In this document: one piece after another, positions 57,201-64,000 of the stretch | Layout of the letters: the number at the start of each line of letters is the position of its first letter | Position numbering within the stretch: the stretch's first letter is position 1 | Source: Lagopus muta | Taxonomy: Eukaryota; Chordata; Aves; Galliformes; Phasianidae | Length of the DNA: 64,000 nt | Assembly: GCF_023343835.1 (NCBI RefSeq) | Contig: NC_064472.1 | Span: 43,161,799 to 43,225,798 of the forward strand | Direction of reading: 5' to 3' | Program-made: the position numbers and the translations under genes | Notes under the pieces: model-generated | The model's input: only the letters and a program-made list of their open reading frames with translations | Told to the model about the DNA's origin: nothing | Databases searched by the model: none

Positions 57201-60200
57201 CTAGGAGTATAATGAACAACCATGATAAGAGGCAAATATACATCTGACTTTAGATAACTTGTGGATGGGCATTGCAATAAAACTGTGCTGAGTTTAAAAT
57301 TCCATTTTTCAGCAGTTAAAAAATATATAGAGAGCCAAAACACTGAAATATAATGTTAAAATTATATATTTAATGTTTCTGAAAGAGCCTTGAAAACAAG
57401 ATAGTGGCATAGAAAATGCTTGGGTAAATCCTATATTGAAAAAAAGGAGTTACAAAGGTAATATCTTAAAGAAGCTACACAAACCTTGCAAATAATATTT
57501 CAGTGAAAAGCAAATTAGTTTATTAAGACAAAGTAGCTAGAGTTAATGGCTAAGTATTATTCTTTAACATTATTATTTCTATAATATTTTAACACTTATG
57601 TGTCTTGGGATGGGTGAACATTCCTAAAAGAATATTCTCACTGAATTAACTACTTCCTTATGCTGAAAGTATGTGCTTAAGGATGAAGTAAATTACTGAG
57701 CTTTATGAATCTATTGCATCTTTTTCTACTTCATTGTAGTATTCCCTTCAGCATATGTGCAGGGCTAATATAATTTCAGCAGTCCTCTGCGAGTAGGTAC
57801 CAAGATTACAACATCACTTTCTTCTTTAGTGGCTAAGCCAGTCTGCAAAGTATAATCTTACATGGAGCTAACATGGCAGAAACTGTGACATACGTGCCAT
57901 TTCTTTCCATCTTTTCTAACAAAAATTGGATTTGCTGCTGGCCTACAGCAGCAGTAAAATACCACATTTCATGGTTTTGTCATGGTAGTCTCCATTTTCC
58001 TGTTTGAAAGGTACTTCGTGTACCATAAGAAAAAGATTGAAGAGGGTTTATTGTTTCCTCTTACTCTTTTAAATAGACATAAAGTCAAAATTATAACCAA
58101 ATTTACAATTTTCATTTTACCTTTTTATTCATTTTTAAGAACATTAATGTTACAGCAAGGATTTTTAGCTTCCTTTCTAATTGATGCTAGTTTTATCATT
58201 ATTTCTTATGAAAAAATTAATGAAGTTTTTTTTCGTTTCGTTTCAATTTTTTTATTTTTGAATTCTGCTTCTATCAGTCAAGTTGCAGTTGTGTTAGTAG
58301 TTTATCACTGATATTTTATGCCGAGTAAAAACCTAGTTGGTAGGATTTTGTGCATGTGATTCTAATAACAAGGAAAATAGTCCCAAACCGTTTACATGCT
58401 TAAGATGTGGATTTTATATTTCAGGCAAATTGTGATAATAGCACTGAAAAAAGACCCTTTATTTGAGATTCTGCTCTCCTCTATGTAGGTACCCAAAGAG
58501 TACTAGCCAGAGCTCAAAGACTTATAAGACTGGCTTGTCATCTTGGCTGTTAATGCTGCATGCATGAATTTTTTAAGGAGAGAAAGTGGGAAAATGTGAT
58601 AAAGACAGTACTGGTTTTAGCAGTTGATTCCTGCCGACATATTATATTATTTTGCAATTAGTTAGTGTCCTTCACATTTGCTTTGCTGTTGTTTGAACTA
58701 TGAAAAATACATCTATTATTTGGTTCAGTATCCCATTCTGGACAGCTTCCCACATCTGAGTTTGTTGTAGTGTGAACTGATTTGAAAAGAGACTTTCCCA
58801 CAGAAGTTAAATCAAATCCTACAAACAGAAATCATACAGTCAATATTACTCTAACGACATAAATCAAGTATTATTTCTTTACTTTTACACACCTTTCAGA
58901 GAAAGAAAAGCACCTGGTGATTTCAGTAGTGAAAGAACCAACACTGAAAGCAAATATCTGGTCTGCAGAATAGCTGGGGTATTTGCAAAATAGTATAATT
59001 TGTGCAGCTAAGGTTGTTTTGTAAGGGACAGAGTTTGGCCACTGTTCATCTTGATTTCAAAGTTTAAGTGAGAATGACATCCTTTTTTAAAATGAAACTG
59101 ATACTGTTTTAAAGTCCACAGATAAATTTACCTAATCCTTTTAGGAGGCAAAACTACAGACAGAATTCTTTCTTTGTTTTCCCTTAGAAGTTGGATTGTA
59201 ATTTTCTTATCTTCAAATAATGGTTATTTTAAGAGTACCATGTGTCCAATTTAAGTATCTTCCTCTGTAAAGAAAACACATGGATGAATCAGAATCTTCA
59301 GGGAAAATCCACATCTTTTCAGCCAGTAGTGAGGCACTTATCCTGCCTACTGGGCACTCCTTTGTCCCCCAGCCTTGTAACCTATCAAGAAATGTTGTTT
59401 CCATTAGCACACCAGCTACATTTCCATTAGCACACCAGCTCCAGATTGGCTTCAATTATTGTAGGAAGTTCAAGTGAGTACACAAGGTATTAGTATTAGA
59501 TTTTCTTCATGTTTGCAATGGGAAAAGTGTAGATCTGCCTTGGACAGCCCCAGACAGGCAGCGTTCCTGGTGGCAGATGCTCAGGCAGGGTGAAGCAAGC
59601 AAAGGAGACAATGAAACAAATTCCATAGTCATAGAAGAAAAAGTAATTGCTTGCATGTGTTTCTGGACTGTCCTGATGTACTCCTGGTTTATGTGATTCT
59701 GTGCACTTACAACAGCTTTCACTGCAGCACTGTTCCTGTCTGTACTGAAATGCTCTGGGGCAGAACCTGGCCATTGCAATGGCAACAAGGATGCAGCGAC
59801 ATCCCAGGTGTCATGTGTTTTTGGAGAAGGATGGGGATAGTTTCATAAGGCTAATCTAGCATGTTTGCTTAACAAGTGATATTTATTCCATAAATTTTTT
59901 TCAAATAAGTTTTCCTTAGGGCCTGAAAAGATTGACTCAGACAAGCCAAGTTGCAGCTGAAAGTTTTAAAACATGGATAGAAAAGAAGACAATAAAAACT
60001 AGAGAAGGGTAGCAAGCAAAAAAAAAAAAAATATGTTTTTTTTAAAGTAAAGATAAACAAGTTGCTGGGAGACAAAAAGAAAATAACATGAGGCAGATAG
60101 AAAAAGCTTCCTGGGCCTCTTTTCCCAAAGCACCATCATACTACATTTACTGGCACAGCCATTTTAAATAAATTTAAAAAAAAAATCTCAGAAACTGATC

Positions 60201-63200
60201 CTGGAATTGGTTACTGAATACGAGAAAGAACAGGGACAAGACTGAAAGGAAGATATGGTGTCCAGGGGATTGCTCAGCACTATTTATGTCTTTCTGGAGT
60301 TGCTGTGGTACTAACTGTCCTTTATTCCCGTGTTTAGCTCTTGTTAGCACTGAAATGATATGAGAACAGGCTGGCACCAACATCCTGAATGGCATTTGAC
60401 ACAGTGTGATCCTGATGAAGAAATTACTGGAAACAGAGCTGTCTCTTTGCTCGTAAACAAGTTTCTTCTGTAATTCACAGGGCATTGAAAAAGTATCCTT
60501 AATTTTCCTAGAAATTAAATGTTTTGGAAATGCTACCATTGCCATGCAGTATGGGGTCTATCCTTCATTTCCAAGTGCCAAGCACAGGTGCAAGAAAATA
60601 AACTACCCCTGGTAGTCTGATTTCCAGGCTACTAAATCCCCAGCTGAGCAAGAAGAGTAGGCAAATGCTCTTTTAATTTGCAAATGGAGCAGATTTATGG
60701 CAGAAATTTTAGTAAAAATTTTGGATGGACAGAGATACATCTTTGCCCAGGAATGCAGACCTTGCCTTTAAATCACTGTGGTCTGTCTGCTGTGACACTG
60801 TGACACTTGTAATCATTGTCAGAAAAGATCACCTGGCACATAGTGCCTGACACAGCTGGAGGAAAGAAAGGATTTCCTATCACACACATAATTAAAAATG
60901 TTTTGAAGAAAATTTAGATACATATTTCAGATGCTCAGAGTTGGTGCTCTGTATGGATGTTTTTATGATGGATCAGGCTTGTGAAGAATAGCTCAGCCTG
61001 TAGACTTTGATGCAACAGACTTTTCAAGATAAGACAAGGTTGAGGGTGTTTAAAATTCTTTTAGGGATGTAGTATAAATTACTTGTGGATTTTACCATTT
61101 ATTGCCATTCATTTGTTACAGCAACCCTACTCTAGAACAAAACATTCAAACGCTAATTGTTGAAAGATATAGCTTTTACTCATTTTCAAATTTTTGTAAA
61201 TTAATTTTATAGTCATGAAATAAGCAGAGACCAGTAAGTGAACAGAATCATCCCATCAACTCTCTCTTTCAGGATATATCCTCCTGTGAAGGAGCAGGGC
61301 TGCTCTGTGCAGCAGAGGGACTGTGGGAGTGTGTCCTTGCAAGACTGGTGGCTTCCAGCCCCTGCTTTGCTCTGCTCATACCCACTGGCTTTCCAGGCCT
61401 CCCTGCTGCCTGTAGAGATTTATAGTCCTTTACATCTGGTCTGTGATGCTTCTAACCTTCCCTTTTCTGTTGTGCATGCTGGGCCGTATTTTGGGCACTC
61501 CTTCAAGAAACACAAGAAATTAAATGCAAGAAAGCTGAATATTGACCAAGATTCAGGAAAAACGCATATTAACTCCTGTGATGAAAACCTGTAGCATTTA
61601 TATAAGAAAGGACTCTCTCTCTCTCTATTTTGAATTATGGGTTTTAACACTGGCAGAATACTTCTGGAATCACACCTTCAAATTGTATATTTGGATACAA
61701 TTACAATATACAATTTTGAAAACATAGCAGTGTTTCAGAATCTTATCTCAGGTTTATACCCAGTTTAGAGGAAATGCTCCTGTCTTCTGGATCTTTGCTG
61801 TAATAAGTAGATTCATCAAGCAGTCCTACTTCATGTCTAAGCTGATGTTCTTCAAAAAACTGGATATATCTACAGTCTCCATATTTATGATTTTAAACTT
61901 CTAATTCTGATTTTCAGGTTTTGAAGCATGTTTTGGCTGCAGAAGTTTTGTACATTTGCATTAGATGAAATTTGGTGCAGAGCATAAGCTGCTAGAGCTA
62001 ATGTGCATGGAGATTTAGAAGGAAAGACATCTTAGCGAATATTCAAGGTAGTAAGTAAACTGTCTGGAAAGTGTTCACCCATTTTTGGTATGTACCTGAG
62101 GAAAATGAAGCATTTCATTTGTGACACTGTTGTGCATATTACAGGCATTCACTTTGGTTAACGTCACACTGCAGCAATTGCACTCATCCTCTATTATATG
62201 CCGTGAAAGTTATATCTGAACGATACAGAACTAAACTACATGCAACTTCTTTTTTCACTAGAACCTGTAATGTATTAAAAAAAAAAAAAATTGGCAGTAT
62301 GCAAAACATGTTTACATATAAAATGGTAGGTGCCTAATGTATGCATTTCTTATTCTAACATTACCAAGTTTTTGCATGCAAAAATATAAGTTTGCAAAAT
62401 GCAAACAAAAAGAAATATTGTGCATATAAAAGTACTGATATTTTTAATGTGGAATATTGTGAAAGTCCGTTCCGTTTAGCATCTGCATTGTATGAGTATT
62501 TTTGAGCAAGATGTTGGCAGTCTTCTTTCTCTATGCTATAAGTAAGAAATGAGAAAAAGGTCTTTTTTTTGAAGATGGTTGTTTTCAGTACTGTTTGAGA
62601 TGGAAATTAGAAAGTCAACAGATGGAAAATGTGCTTCCCTGTGCTATTTTTCTCCTTACTAGCAAGAAATGAGACTTTAGAGTTGACTTAAGAAATTGCA
62701 TTTCAAGATAAGATAAAATATATTTTCCTTTCCCTAGCTGAATCGTTAGCCTTTTTTTAATGGAGTTCTGAATCATTATCCTATGACTTGTGTGTGAGAT
62801 GCTGACAGAATGTTTTCACAGGGGACAAATGTAAACCACTATTAATATCTTATGATAATTATGAATGTATCCGGATTGGCATTGATTTTCTTTTTTTTTT
62901 TTTTGCACAGAGATTTAGGAGATATCCTTTTGTTTTTGTTTTTTTTTTAATCATTGATAAAATGTTGCGTGACGATTTCTAGGGCTGCTCATATCTACAA
63001 GTCTGATACAGGAATAGTAGAAAAAAATCAGTAGAAAAAGTTTATTTTCTTAAAATCAAGGGAAAATATAGCAACAGAAGAAAACTACACTTGGAAGCAT
63101 GGAGAAAATATTGCACATTGATGCACAGCTTAACTTCAGACAACATTTCCCTCAGCAAGTGATAATTTTTAATCACATAAAATCTTAGTCATGCATTGGG

Positions 63201-64000
63201 AATTATGTTAACAAATGTAGAATCAATTGCTCAGTACTATTCTACCTTCTGTCCTTCTGCCCTGATAACAGTGGCACAGAAGTACCATTTCTTTGTCAAA
63301 TGTTGCTCTCTCTGACTCACTTTCAAAAAGAATTGGAGACATTCAAAGTGTTCATATTTTCTTTAAGGCCTCAGTGTTTATGTGAACCCCCAGGTAATAA
63401 AGAGGGCCTTAACAGATTATTATTTTTTTTAATCTCTGTGGGGGGAAAAGGATAACAAATTTCTGTCTTTTTCAGTGTTGGCAAATACTTCTTACAAAAA
63501 ATATTCAAGTCCATAGATATATACATATAGATATATACAGCTAATATGCCAAAAGTTGGTATATTTATCAGCTGCCCACAAAATATTAAAATGGCATTTA
63601 TCTATAAACTGTTTTTCAGAAAGAAGAAAAAACTTTTTTTCAGACTTAATGGTACTTGGTAAATATTCTTAAGAACAACGGTACTGTATATTTCTGCAAA
63701 CATGTAGTCAATATATAGGGTTTGTATGTGCATATATATATATATACACTCATATATAAATTAAAAGCATTTTTTAATATGTTAAGATGGATTGATTCTT
63801 TATATAACATTTAAGCAAAAATATGAAAAACAGGAAAAACAAGTTGCTTGCTTTTGTTTAGAAGCTGGTACTTCTAGCAGTGGATCAGACTTAAGAATTT
63901 ATTTAGATGAAGTTTCACAGTGTCTCTGTATTGATTAAGTGTGAAGCACATCATTGTGTTGTTGATCTCAGAATCCTGCTGGAAGTCCGTCTCCCCTTAC
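54238..64000 (+). other. SHC3 intron 1 (left part)
   Basis: AT-rich DNA beginning with donor GTTGGT. I looked for the PTB-core exon (YLGC-type start) and did not find it. Minor features: a 20-bp unit TTTCCATTAGCACACCAGCT repeated at 59398-59417 and 59421-59440, poly(A)/poly(T) runs, a CT run near 61,613-61,626 and a TA-rich run near 63,731-63,746. No CR1 was recognised here, in contrast to the left 40 kb. Confidence 0.7.

Noticed and set aside
1-64000. CRISPR arrays, operons, phage or plasmid features, tRNA or rRNA genes
   Set aside because: None seen. The sequence is eukaryotic nuclear DNA, and no tRNA-like cloverleaf or rRNA segment was recognised by eye.

Overview
This is vertebrate, almost certainly bird, nuclear DNA. 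The coding sequence is split into short exons with GT/AG borders, CpG islands mark two promoters, and CR1 LINE fragments (the dominant retroposon of birds) occur throughout. A mariner element that looks like the chicken Galluhop family points to a galliform such as chicken. Gene order (SECISBP2 - CKS2 - SHC3) matches human 9q22 in inverted orientation. Human chromosome 9 is largely syntenic with the avian Z, so a Z-linked location is inferred, not shown.

Layout. (1) 1-17,950: the 5' half of SECISBP2 on the minus strand. Nine coding exons can be read, from the start codon at 17,824 to the end of exon 9 at 3,876. The remaining exons, including the RNA-binding domain, lie beyond the left edge. 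Introns hold CR1 copies and stacked LTR-like elements. (2) 18,780-21,860: the complete three-exon CKS2 gene, minus strand, 79 codons, with all four phosphate-binding residues present. Its CpG-island promoter carries CCAAT boxes and a CHR-like motif. (3) 22,200-53,690: about 31 kb without a recognisable gene, dominated by CR1 fragments, LTR-like elements, a roughly 318-bp pure CCCTT array, a dead mariner copy and a 25-bp near-perfect hairpin. (4) 53,698-54,237: the first coding exon of SHC3 on the plus strand, encoding the CH2 region and the very start of the PTB domain. The rest of the window is its first intron.

The three genes are unrelated in function: selenocysteine incorporation (SECISBP2), cyclin-dependent kinase regulation (CKS2) and neuronal tyrosine-kinase adaptor signalling (SHC3). 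SECISBP2 and CKS2 lie in tandem with about 0.9 kb between the CKS2 poly(A) signal and the SECISBP2 start region. SHC3 points away from CKS2 across the long intergenic interval.

I found no previously undescribed system. The points most worth checking are short exons with no long ORF, an ambiguous splice junction in SECISBP2, a three-copy LTR-like family, a telomere-like triplet inside a CR1, the nested repeats, the long hairpin, and the CKS2 promoter architecture.
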